The notes under the pieces: generated by a model
Database searches by the model: none
What the model saw: only the letters and a program-made list of their open reading frames with translations
Told to the model about the DNA's origin: nothing
NCBI RefSeq assembly: GCF_024519315.1
Contig: NZ_JANIIC010000001.1
Span: 310,001-374,000, forward strand
DNA length: 64,000 nt
Direction of reading: 5' to 3'
Origin: Streptomyces malaysiensis subsp. samsunensis
GTDB taxonomy: Bacteria > Actinomycetota > Actinomycetes > Streptomycetales > Streptomycetaceae
Made by a program: the position numbers and the translations under genes
Shown here: positions 56,405 through 64,000 of the stretch, piece after piece
Layout of the letters: the number at the start of each line of letters is the position of its first letter
How positions within the stretch are numbered: position 1 is the first letter of the stretch

Positions 56405-56433
56405 ATCCTGTCCGACATCGAGAAGGACGTCAA
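56405..56433 (-). promoter_or_regulatory. Candidate promoter P1 upstream of gene C (TTGACG-17-CAGGAT)
   Basis: Read on the minus strand, TTGACG (56433-56428) and CAGGAT (56410-56405) are separated by exactly 17 bp. This is a good match to the vegetative -35/-10 arrangement of actinomycetes. Transcription would start near 56398, giving a leader of about 210 nt before the gene C ATG. It starts 15 bp past the stop codon of gene B. Confidence 0.4.
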
Positions 56434-56447
56434 TAGCAGAATTCCCG

Positions 56448-59400
56448 TCATGCCCTTCCCAGACCCTTGTTGATGAATGCGAAGAGCTCTTCGTCGCTGG
56501 CCGACTGGAGCTGGTCGGCGTCGACCGTGTCCTTCGCCGGGGCCTGCGCCGGAACCGCCGCCGCGGGCTCGGCGGCCACCGCCGTACCGTCCGACTCGTC
56601 CCACTTCACCAGCAGGGACCGCAGCCGCATGGTGATCCGGGCCCGAGTGATGTTGTCGGGCGCGCTGCCGGTGAGCGTGGTCTCCAGCTTGTCCAGGTCC
56701 TCCAGCACCGACGCGCCGGAGGCGGCCTCGTCGGGCACGATCCCGGCCCGCAGATAGGCGGCCACCGCGGTCGGCGTAGGGTGGTCGAAGATCAGGCTCG
56801 GGGGCAGCTTCAGCCCGCTCGCGGCGCCCAGCCGGTTACGGAGTTCGACCGCGGTGAGCGAGTCGAATCCCAGGTCCTTGAAGGCCCGGCCGGCCTCGAT
56901 GGCCTCGGCTCCGGAGTGGCCCAGTACGGCGGCCACCGCGGCGCGCACCAGGTCGAGCAGCACCCGCTCCCGCTCGGTCTCCGGCAGCGCCGCCAGCTGT
57001 CCGGCCAGTGCCACTCCGGCCGTCGCGGCAGCTCCATCGGCGGCTGAGCCGCCGGCCATCTCCTCGACGACCTCGACGGCCTCGGGCAGATCGTGCAGCA
57101 GCGGACGCGGCCGGTCGGCGGTGAAGGCGAGGGTGAAGCGCCGCCAGTCCATGTCGATGACGGTCAGCGCGGTCTCGTCGCGGTCCAGGGCGTGCTGGAT
57201 CGTGGTGGCGGCCGGTTCGGGCTCCATCTCGTTGATGCCGTGGCGGCGCATCCGGTCGCCGACGGCGCCGTCCACCGTGCCGCCGTCGCCCCACGGGCCA
57301 AAGGTCAGCGTGGTGGCGGGCAGCCCGTCCGCGCGGCGCTGTTCGGCGAAGGCGTGCAGGAAGGCGTTGCCGGGCGCCTGGTTGCCCTGGCCGGGCGCGC
57401 CGAAGGTGGCCGAGAAGTGCGAGCACAGCACGAACGCGGTCAGGTCCAGGTCCCGGGTGAGCTCGTGCAGATGGCGGGTGGCGTCCACCTTCGGCCGCAG
57501 CACCCGCTCCACCTGGTCCGGCCTCAGCCCCTCGATCACTCCGTCGTCGCTGACCGCCGCGGTGTGCACGACGGCCGTCAGCGGCTGGTCGGCCGGGACG
57601 GCCGCGAGCACCTCGGCGAGCGCCGCGCGGTCGGTCACATCGCAGGCGGCGAGGGTGACCTTGGTGCCGAGCGCGGTCAGCTCGGCCTCCAGCTCGACCG
57701 CACCGGGGGCGTCGGCGCCCCGGCGGCTCACCAGCACCAGATGGTCGGCGCCGGCCGCGGCCAGCCAGCGGGCCACCTGCCCGCCCAGCGCGCCCGTACC
57801 GCCGGTGACCAGCGTGGTGCCGGCCGGCTGCCAGGACCGTACGGCGGAGGTGTCAGCCAGCGGGGCCCGCACCAGCCGGGGGCCGTAGACGCCCGCGGCG
57901 CGGATCGCCGCCTGGTCGTCGTCGCCGTCGGAGGCGAGGAGGCCCACCAGCCGGGCCAGGGAGCGCTCGTCGGGCGTCTCGGGCAGGTCGATCAGCCCGC
58001 CCCAGCGCTCCAGGTGCTCCAGCGCGGCCACCCGGCCCAGGCCCCAGACCAGCGCCTGCTCGGGGGCGGCCGGCCGGTCCGAGCCGCCGACGGAGACCGC
58101 GCCGTGGGTCAGGCACCACAGCGGGGCGCCGATCCCGGCGTCGCCGAGGGCCTGGACCAACGCCAGCTGGGCGGCCGTTCCGGCGGGCAGGGCGGGGTGC
58201 TCGGGGTGTGCGCCCGTGGCCGGGGCCAGCAGCGACACCACTCCGGCGAACGCGGCGCCGTCGGCTTCGGCTTCGGCGAGCGCGGTGTGCAGCCGCCCGG
58301 CCAGTTCGTCGCGGCCCTCGGCGCCGGTGTCCACCGCGAACCGCCGTACGTCGGCGCCCCGTTCGGCCAGCACACCGGCCACCGCGTCCGGCCACTCGGC
58401 CTCGGTGGCGGGCGCGACGACCAGCCAGGTGCCGGCCGGCCGGGCGGACCGCTCCTCGGTGAGCGGCTTCCAGGTGACGCGGTAGCGCCAGCCGTCCACG
58501 GTGGACTGCTCACGGGCCTGCTTGCGCCAGGACGCCAGGGCGGGCAGGACGGCGCTCATCGGCTGGTCGCCGTCGACCGTCAGCTCGGCGGCCAGCGCCT
58601 GCCAGTCCTCGGCCTCCACGGCGGCCCAGAACTTCGCCTCCACGGGGTCGTGTCCGCGCTCCCCCGCAGCCCGCGCGGCCGCGGCCTCGGGCCAGTAGCG
58701 CCGCGGCTGGAAGGCGTAGGTGGGCAGCGGGATACGGCGGGCTCCGGTGCCGTGGAACACCACGTCCCAGTCCACCGTCACCCCGCGCGACCACGCCTCG
58801 CCGACGGAGGCCCAGAACCGGTCAAGGCCACCCTCGTCCCGGCGCAGCGAGCCGATCGCGGCCGCGTCGAGACCGGCGTCCTCGGCGGTCTCCTGCACGC
58901 CCATGGTGAGCACCGGGTGGGCGCTGGACTCGATGAAAACCCCGAAGCCCTCGTCGAGCAACCGCCGGACGGCGCCCTCCAGCTCGACCGTACGACGCAG
59001 ATTGGTGAACCAGTACTCGGCGTCCAGCTCCGGACCCTCGACCCACTCCCCCGTCACGGTGGACAGGAACGGCACCCGGGCGTCCTTCGGCTGCACGGGC
59101 GCCAGCAGTTCCAGCAGTTCCTCCCGGAGCAGCTCGACCTGCGCGGAGTGCGAGGCGTAGTCCACCGGCACCCGCCGGGCCCGGACCTCATCCGCCTCAC
59201 ACGCGGCGAGAAGCCCGTCCAGCGCGGTCGGCTCGCCCGAGACGACCACCGACGACGGCCCATTGACCGCCGCGATGGAGATCCGCTCCTCGCCCCACGA
59301 CGCGATCCGCTCGCGTACGTCCGCCACCGGAAGCGCCACCGACACCATGCCGCCCTTGCCCGCCAGCACCCGGCCGATCGCCTGGCTGCGCAACGCCACC

Positions 59401-61433
59401 ACACGGGCGGCGTCCTTCAGCGACAGGATCCCCGCCACACACGCCGCCGCGATCTCACCCTGCGAATGACCGATCACCGCCGCCGGAACAACACCCAGCG
59501 AACGCCACAACTCGGCCAGCGACACCATCACCGCGAACAACACCGGCTGCACCACATCGACGCGCTCCAGCGACGGCGCACCCTCCGCACCCCGCAACAC
59601 ATCCACCAACGACCAGTCGGTGAACTCCGCCAACGCCCCCGCACACTCCTCGATCCGCGCCGCGAAGACCGGCGAGGCGTCCATCAGCCCGACGCCCATC
59701 CGCACCCACTGGGACCCCTGCCCCGGGAAGACGAACGCGGTCTGCCCGGCGACCACGGTGCCCCGCTCCACACCGGCGGCCATGCCGCCCTCGGCGAGGG
59801 CGGTCAGCCCGGCCATCAGCTCCTCGCGGTCCCGGCCCTGGACCACCCCGCGGTGGTCCAGCGCGGAGCGGGTGGTGGCCAGCGACAGCCCGACGTCCAC
59901 CGGGCGCAGCGCGGGCTCGTCGTGGAGCCGGTCCAGCAGTCGCCCGGCCTGGGCGCGCAGCGCCGCCGCGCTCTTGCCGGAGAGCACCCACGGCAGCACA
60001 CCCGGCTGCTTGGACACCAGCTCGACCGGCTCCGGCTCCTCGGCGGGGGCCTGTTCGAGGATGGTGTGCGCGTTGGTGCCGCTGAAGCCGAACGAGGACA
60101 CCGCGGCGCGGCGCGGACGGCCGGTCTCCGGCCACGGCGTGGCCGACCTGACCAGCGCTACCTTCCCCGCCGCCCAGTCGACGTGCGGGGACGGCTCGGC
60201 GATGTGCAGCGATTCGGGCACCACGCCGTGCTCCATCGCCAGCACCATCTTCATCACCCCGGCGATGCCCGCGGCGCCCTGGGTGTGGCCGATGTTGGAC
60301 TTCACCGACCCCAGCAGCAGCGGTTGGTCCTCGGGGCGGTCCTGGCCGTAGGTGGCGAGCAGCGCCTGCGCCTCGATCGGGTCGCCCAGCGACGTCCCCG
60401 TGCCGTGCGCCTCGACGACGTCCACATCGCCGCCGGACAGCCTCGCACTGGCCAGCGCCTGCTGGATGACGCGCTGCTGGGACGGGCCGTTGGGCGCCGT
60501 CAGACCGTTGGACGCGCCGTCCTGGTTGACGGCCGAGCCGCGCACCACGGCCAGCACCCGGTGGCCGTTGCGGCGGGCCTCCGAGAGCCGCTCCAGCAGC
60601 AGGACGCCCACGCCCTCGGCCGGGCCGAAGCCGTCGGCGTCCGCCGCGAACGCCTTGCAGCGGCCGTCCTTGGACAGTCCGCGCTGGCGGCTGAACTCGA
60701 TGAACAGCCCCGGGGTGGACATCACATGGACGCCGCCGGCCAGCGCGAGCGAGCATTCGCCCAGCCGCAGCGACTGGACGGCCAGGTGCAGCGCCACCAG
60801 GGACGCGGAACAGGCCGTGTCGACGGTGACGGCCGGGCCCTCCAGTCCGAACACATAGGAGAGCCGGCCGGAGACGACGCTGCCGGCGTTGCCGGTGCCA
60901 AGGTGTCCGCCGAAATCGTCCTCGGCGCCGAGCGCCACGTTCAGATAGTCGGAGGCGTTCATGCCCGCGAAGACACCGGTCCGGCTGCCGCGCACGGTGG
61001 CCGGGTCGATCCCGGCCCGCTCGAACGCCTCCCAGGAGGTCTCCAGCAGCAGCCGCTGCTGCGGGTCCATCGCGAGCGCCTCACGGGGCGAGATCCCGAA
61101 GAACGCCGCGTCGAACCGGGTGGCGTCGCCGAGGAACCCGCCCTCGCGGGTGTAGGTGGTGTCCGGGGTGTCCGGATCCGGGTCGAACAGGTTCTTCAGG
61201 TCCCAGCCGCGGTCGGCCGGGAACTCCGTCTGCGCCTCACCACCGGAGGCCATGAGCTGCCACAGCTCCTCGGGGGTGCGCACCCCTCCGGGGAAGCGGC
61301 AGCTCATGCCCACGATGGCGATCGGCTCATGGGCCTGGTCGTCGACTTCCTGCAACCGCCGGTGGGCGGCGGTGAGATCGGTGGTGACCTTCTTCAGATA
61401 TTCGCGGAGCTTGGCTTCGTTCGGAGTCGCCAT
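56448..61433 (-). CDS. Modular PKS B, one module: KS-AT(methylmalonyl)-KR(inactive)-ACP
   Basis: The protein has 1661 aa and forms a single extension module. An N-terminal docking coiled coil (residues 1-32) is followed by KS (about 34-460, Cys208 in TACSAS, then EAHGTGT and KSNIGH) and AT (Ser657 in GHSQGE, YASH at 759-762, the methylmalonyl-CoA signature). No DH follows. The KR (NADPH motif near residue 1210) lacks the catalytic Ser and Tyr, and its LDD motif is SDD. The ACP (Ser1525) and a C-terminal docking region ending [16 protein letters not shown] complete it. The predicted role is to add a propionate unit and leave the beta-ketone unreduced. The start ATG has AGGTGA 6 nt upstream (61440-61445). 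Gene A stops 65 nt upstream. The 260 bp after it are the only sizeable gap in the window. AT and KR segments closely resemble those of gene E, suggesting shared origin by duplication. Confidence 0.95.
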   Translation of the reverse strand: MATPNEAKLREYLKKVTTDLTAAHRRLQEVDDQAHEPIAIVGMSCRFPGGVRTPEELWQLMASGGEAQTEFPADRGWDLKNLFDPDPDTPDTTYTREGGFLGDATRFDAAFFGISPREALAMDPQQRLLLETSWEAFERAGIDPATVRGSRTGVFAGMNASDYLNVALGAEDDFGGHLGTGNAGSVVSGRLSYVFGLEGPAVTVDTACSASLVALHLAVQSLRLGECSLALAGGVHVMSTPGLFIEFSRQRGLSKDGRCKAFAADADGFGPAEGVGVLLLERLSEARRNGHRVLAVVRGSAVNQDGASNGLTAPNGPSQQRVIQQALASARLSGGDVDVVEAHGTGTSLGDPIEAQALLATYGQDRPEDQPLLLGSVKSNIGHTQGAAGIAGVMKMVLAMEHGVVPESLHIAEPSPHVDWAAGKVALVRSATPWPETGRPRRAAVSSFGFSGTNAHTILEQAPAEEPEPVELVSKQPGVLPWVLSGKSAAALRAQAGRLLDRLHDEPALRPVDVGLSLATTRSALDHRGVVQGRDREELMAGLTALAEGGMAAGVERGTVVAGQTAFVFPGQGSQWVRMGVGLMDASPVFAARIEECAGALAEFTDWSLVDVLRGAEGAPSLERVDVVQPVLFAVMVSLAELWRSLGVVPAAVIGHSQGEIAAACVAGILSLKDAARVVALRSQAIGRVLAGKGGMVSVALPVADVRERIASWGEERISIAAVNGPSSVVVSGEPTALDGLLAACEADEVRARRVPVDYASHSAQVELLREELLELLAPVQPKDARVPFLSTVTGEWVEGPELDAEYWFTNLRRTVELEGAVRRLLDEGFGVFIESSAHPVLTMGVQETAEDAGLDAAAIGSLRRDEGGLDRFWASVGEAWSRGVTVDWDVVFHGTGARRIPLPTYAFQPRRYWPEAAAARAAGERGHDPVEAKFWAAVEAEDWQALAAELTVDGDQPMSAVLPALASWRKQAREQSTVDGWRYRVTWKPLTEERSARPAGTWLVVAPATEAEWPDAVAGVLAERGADVRRFAVDTGAEGRDELAGRLHTALAEAEADGAAFAGVVSLLAPATGAHPEHPALPAGTAAQLALVQALGDAGIGAPLWCLTHGAVSVGGSDRPAAPEQALVWGLGRVAALEHLERWGGLIDLPETPDERSLARLVGLLASDGDDDQAAIRAAGVYGPRLVRAPLADTSAVRSWQPAGTTLVTGGTGALGGQVARWLAAAGADHLVLVSRRGADAPGAVELEAELTALGTKVTLAACDVTDRAALAEVLAAVPADQPLTAVVHTAAVSDDGVIEGLRPDQVERVLRPKVDATRHLHELTRDLDLTAFVLCSHFSATFGAPGQGNQAPGNAFLHAFAEQRRADGLPATTLTFGPWGDGGTVDGAVGDRMRRHGINEMEPEPAATTIQHALDRDETALTVIDMDWRRFTLAFTADRPRPLLHDLPEAVEVVEEMAGGSAADGAAATAGVALAGQLAALPETERERVLLDLVRAAVAAVLGHSGAEAIEAGRAFKDLGFDSLTAVELRNRLGAASGLKLPPSLIFDHPTPTAVAAYLRAGIVPDEAASGASVLEDLDKLETTLTGSAPDNITRARITMRLRSLLVKWDESDGTAVAAEPAAAVPAQAPAKDTVDADQLQSASDEELFAFINKGLGRA
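57150..57820 (-). other. Catalytically degenerate KR domain of PKS B
   Basis: The nucleotide-binding motif GGTGALGG and the Lys of RPKVDA are intact. The two residues needed for hydride-transfer chemistry are replaced: the Ser that is 24 residues after Lys is His (CAC, 57417-57419), and the Tyr 13 residues later is Gln (CAG, 57378-57380). The usual LDD is SDD. By the established Lys-Ser-Tyr-Asn scheme this is a reduction-incompetent (C-type) KR. The frame is otherwise intact, so it is kept as a structural or possibly epimerising domain. Confidence 0.85.
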
Positions 61434-61498
61434 GGACGTTCACCTATTCGCGATGCTGTGGATCGTCGGGGGGGTTCGGGTGGGGTCGCTGCCGCGTT

Positions 61499-64000
61499 TC
61501 AGCCGTTGCCGAACCTCTTGTCGATGAAGTCGAAGAGCTCGTCGTCGCTGGCCTCTTCGAACGCGTCCGCCCCGGCGTCCGCCCCGGTCTCGTCCGTGGC
61601 GCGCCGCACGTCGTTCCACTTCGCCAGCAGCGTCTGGAGGCGCACCGCGATGTTCGCATGCGCGGTCTCGTCCTCCGCCACTGACTCCAGCGCGTCCGGC
61701 GTCAGCGTGGACAGGCTGTTCTCCAACCGTTCCAGCTCCTCCAGTACGGACGCCCCGGTGGAGTCGGCCTCCGGCGCCACTTCCCGGCGCAGATGGTGGG
61801 CGAGCGCGACCGGTGTCGGGTAGTCGTAGACCAGCGTCGCCGTCAGCCGCAGCCCGGTGGCCGCGTTCAGCCGGTTCCGCAGTTCCACCGCGGTCAGCGA
61901 ATCGAAGCCCAGCTCCTTGAACGCCTGCTCGGCGCCCACCTGCTCCTTCGAGGCGTAGCCCAGGACGGCGGACACCTGACGGCGGACCAGGTCCAGTACG
62001 GTCCGCTGTCGCTGGGCCTCGGACTGCCGCGCCAGCTGCTGGGCCAGGGTGCCCTCCCCGGTCTCCGCCACGGCCTCCGAGGCGGCGGAGGCGCTCGTCG
62101 CGGCGCGGCGCACGGGCGTGCGCACCAGACCGCGGTAGAGGGGCGGCAGTTGTCCGGTGGCGGCGGCCGCGCGCAGCGTGGCGGGCTCCAGCCGTACGGG
62201 CACCAGCACCGCCCGGTCGCCGGCCGCGGCGTGCGCCGCGTCGAACAGGGCGAGCCCCTCCTCGGCGGAGAGCGGCAGCACCCCGCCGCGCGCCGCCCGC
62301 TGCTGGTCGGCCTCGCCGAGCCGGCCGCCCATGCCCCGCTCCTCGGCCCACATGCCCCACACCAGGGACAGTGCGGTACGGCCGGTGGCCCGGCGGTGTC
62401 CGGCGAGGGCGTCCAGGAAGACGTTCGCCGCCGCGTAGCCGCCCTGGCCCGCGCCGCCCAGCGTGCCGGCCGCGGCCGAGAAGAGCACGAAGGCGGACAG
62501 GTCAAGGTCGCGGGTCAGCTCGTGCAGATGGACCGCCGCGTCGACCTTGGGCCGCAGCACCGTGTCCACCCGCTCGGGCGTCAGCATGTCGACGACACCG
62601 TCGTCGAGGACGCCTGCGGTGTGCACCACGGCCGTCAGCGGACGGTCGGCGGGAATCCCGGCCAGCAGCCCGGCCAGCGCCTCCCGGTCGGCCGCGTCGC
62701 AGGCGGCGACGGTGGCCTCGGCGCCCAACTCGGCGAGTTCCGCGACCAGTTCGGCCATGCCGTCGGCGGCGGGGCCGCTGCGGCTGGTCAGCAGCAGATG
62801 GCGGGCGCCGTGCGCGGTGGCCAGATGGCGGGCGAACAGCCTGCCCAGACCGCCGGTGGCACCGGTGATCAGCACCGTGCCGTCCGGGTCGATGGCCTTG
62901 GCGGCGCCGATGGCCTGGACGGCGTCGGCAGCGTCGTTGGCCTTGGCGGCCCCGGTGGCACCAATGGCCCCGGTGGCCTTGGCGCTCCCGGGGACGCCGA
63001 TGCCCTGGACGGCCTCGGTGGCGCCGACGGTCCTGGTTGCCGCGGTAGCCGAGGTCGCCTCGACCCTGGCCAGGCGTGGTGCGTACGCCGTCCCGGCGCG
63101 CAGCGCCAGTTCGGGCTCGTCCGAGTCCAGCGCCGCCGGAATCGCCGGGTAGGACACCTCGCCGTCCACGTCGAGCAGGACGAACTGATCCGGGTTCTCC
63201 GTCTGCGCGGACCGCAGCAGACCCCACACCGGGGCGTTCACCAGGTCCGCCACCGCCGGGTCACCGGCCGCGGCCACCGCGCCGCGGGTGACCACAACCA
63301 GCCGGGCGGCGCCGGGCCGCCCGCCGTTCAGCCACTCCTGGACCTGGCCCAGGGCGCGGTGAGCGGCCGCGTGCGCACCGGCGGCGAGACCGCCTTCCGC
63401 ACCGCCCGGCTCGGGCGGGAACGGCACCAGTACGGCGTCCGGCACGGGCCCGCCCGCCTCGACCGCCGCGTTCAGCGAGCCGAGGTCGTCGTGGACGGTG
63501 ACGCCGGACCCGGCCGTCTCCAGGGCCACGCTCAGCTTGAGCTCATCGCCGCCGAGGACGGCGAAGGACGCCGACCCGGTCTCCACGGCCGCCGGCCCGG
63601 TCCCCACGCCCGCCACCGGCGCCCAGTCGATCCGGAACAGCGAATCCCGGCGGTCCTCGGTGGCCCCGCCGGTGATCCGGTCCACCTCCAGCGCCTCGGT
63701 CACCAGCGTGGCCACCGACGCCACGGGCGCACCCGTCTCATCGGCCGCCAGCAGCGACACCGCGCCGTCCCCGGCCGGCGCCAGCCGGACGCGCAGCGCC
63801 TCAGCGCCGACCGCGTACAGGCTCACCCCGCGCCAGGACCGCGCCACCGCGGCACCGCCCGCGCCCGGCGCGAGCGGCTGGAGCGCGCCGTCCAGCAGCG
63901 CCGGGTGCAGGGCGAAGCGGGCGGCCTCGGGCCGCCGTTCCTCCGCGACCCGGACCTCCGCGAACAGTTCCTCGCCACGCCGCCAGACCCGCTCCAGGCT
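61499..64000 (-). CDS. Modular PKS A, C-terminal part (DH-KR-ACP-docking), 5' end off window
   Basis: This is the C-terminal end of a modular type I PKS. The reading frame is open to base 64000, so the true start lies beyond the right edge; the GTG at 63847 is an internal valine, not a start. Visible in order are the second half of a DH domain with the HPALLD motif (Asp codon 63890-63892), the KR structural subdomain, an unusual Ala/Gly-rich linker (about 62891-63056), the KR catalytic subdomain and an ACP with GFDSL (Ser codon 61898-61900). The KR has an NADPH site (TGATGGLG), an LDD motif (B-type), Lys, Tyr (62435-62437) and Asn. The position of the catalytic Ser is Ala (62474-62476). The tail ends in an acidic docking helix ([15 protein letters not shown]). 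The module is predicted to leave a trans alkene if the KR is active. It lies 65 nt before gene B, probably in the same operon. The KS and AT, and hence the extender unit, are not visible. Confidence 0.95.
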   Translation of the reverse strand, partial: SLERVWRRGEELFAEVRVAEERRPEAARFALHPALLDGALQPLAPGAGGAAVARSWRGVSLYAVGAEALRVRLAPAGDGAVSLLAADETGAPVASVATLVTEALEVDRITGGATEDRRDSLFRIDWAPVAGVGTGPAAVETGSASFAVLGGDELKLSVALETAGSGVTVHDDLGSLNAAVEAGGPVPDAVLVPFPPEPGGAEGGLAAGAHAAAHRALGQVQEWLNGGRPGAARLVVVTRGAVAAAGDPAVADLVNAPVWGLLRSAQTENPDQFVLLDVDGEVSYPAIPAALDSDEPELALRAGTAYAPRLARVEATSATAATRTVGATEAVQGIGVPGSAKATGAIGATGAAKANDAADAVQAIGAAKAIDPDGTVLITGATGGLGRLFARHLATAHGARHLLLTSRSGPAADGMAELVAELAELGAEATVAACDAADREALAGLLAGIPADRPLTAVVHTAGVLDDGVVDMLTPERVDTVLRPKVDAAVHLHELTRDLDLSAFVLFSAAAGTLGGAGQGGYAAANVFLDALAGHRRATGRTALSLVWGMWAEERGMGGRLGEADQQRAARGGVLPLSAEEGLALFDAAHAAAGDRAVLVPVRLEPATLRAAAATGQLPPLYRGLVRTPVRRAATSASAASEAVAETGEGTLAQQLARQSEAQRQRTVLDLVRRQVSAVLGYASKEQVGAEQAFKELGFDSLTAVELRNRLNAATGLRLTATLVYDYPTPVALAHHLRREVAPEADSTGASVLEELERLENSLSTLTPDALESVAEDETAHANIAVRLQTLLAKWNDVRRATDETGADAGADAFEEASDDELFDFIDKRFGNG
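62891..63056 (-). repeat. Ala/Gly-rich low-complexity insertion inside gene A between KR subdomains
   Basis: About 55 codons encode an Ala, Gly, Val, Ile, Lys and Thr-rich stretch with two related units, [12 protein letters not shown] and [11 protein letters not shown], plus GATGAAKA. It sits directly before the KR nucleotide-binding strand. In the other KR modules here the equivalent linker is only about 10-20 residues. It stays in frame and probably acts as a flexible spacer. It may have grown by slippage of imperfect GGC/GCC-rich repeats. Confidence 0.7.

Noticed and set aside
56434..56447. Possible rho-independent terminator after gene B
   Set aside because: No stable stem-loop followed by a T-run is visible between 56447 and 56188.
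56448..61433. PKS B considered as a loading module or pseudogene
   Set aside because: KS keeps the active-site Cys and both His, an N-terminal docking helix is present and the frame is intact, so it is an extension module with only its KR disabled.
61499..63847. GTG at 63847 as the start of a separate 782-residue gene
   Set aside because: The same frame stays open to 64000 and encodes the preceding part of a DH (HPALLD motif), so this codon is an internal valine.

Overview
The window is 64 kb of very GC-rich DNA (G/C dominates third codon positions) that is almost entirely one type I modular polyketide synthase (PKS) locus. Domain style, GC content, ATG/GTG starts and Shine-Dalgarno sites fit an actinomycete, most likely Streptomyces or a close relative. 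This is inferred from composition and PKS family only, because no rRNA, tRNA or housekeeping gene is present.

Six PKS genes lie head to tail on the minus strand and are read from right to left. I call them A to F: A (partial, 5' end beyond the right edge, ends 61499), B (61433-56448, one module), C (56187-40624, three modules), D (40572-24391, three modules), E (24325-14696, two modules) and F (14639 to beyond the left edge, two full modules plus KS-AT-DH start of a third). A/B, C/D, D/E and E/F are separated by only 51-65 nt. The single real intergenic gap, 260 bp between B and C, holds two promoter-like elements, a set of G-tracts repeating every 10-11 bp and a perfect palindrome. The window has 11 complete modules and two partial ones. 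No loading module, thioesterase, tailoring gene, regulator, transporter or mobile element is visible, so the cluster continues on both sides.

Reading active-site motifs and colinearity, the assembly line does the following. A's last module makes an alkene if its KR works. B adds methylmalonyl and leaves a ketone, because its KR has lost catalytic Ser and Tyr. C1 adds malonyl and leaves a hydroxyl. C2, C3, D1, D2 and D3 are five successive malonyl DH-KR modules that should build a conjugated all-trans pentaene. E1 and E2 each add methylmalonyl; E1 leaves a hydroxyl, while E2 has a questionable KR. F1 makes an alkene if its KR works, F2 is fully reducing (DH-ER-KR), and F3 is another malonyl DH module. 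N- and C-terminal docking sequences fall into two compatible families that support the order A-B-C-D-E-F.

The product is therefore a large pentaene polyketide (polyene macrolide, macrolactam or giant linear polyene) that I cannot match to a named compound. The most noteworthy points are the dead KR in B, three further KRs with Ala or Gly in place of the catalytic Ser, the phased G-tract promoter region before C, a low-complexity insertion in A, and several near-identical tracts that look like gene conversion between modules.
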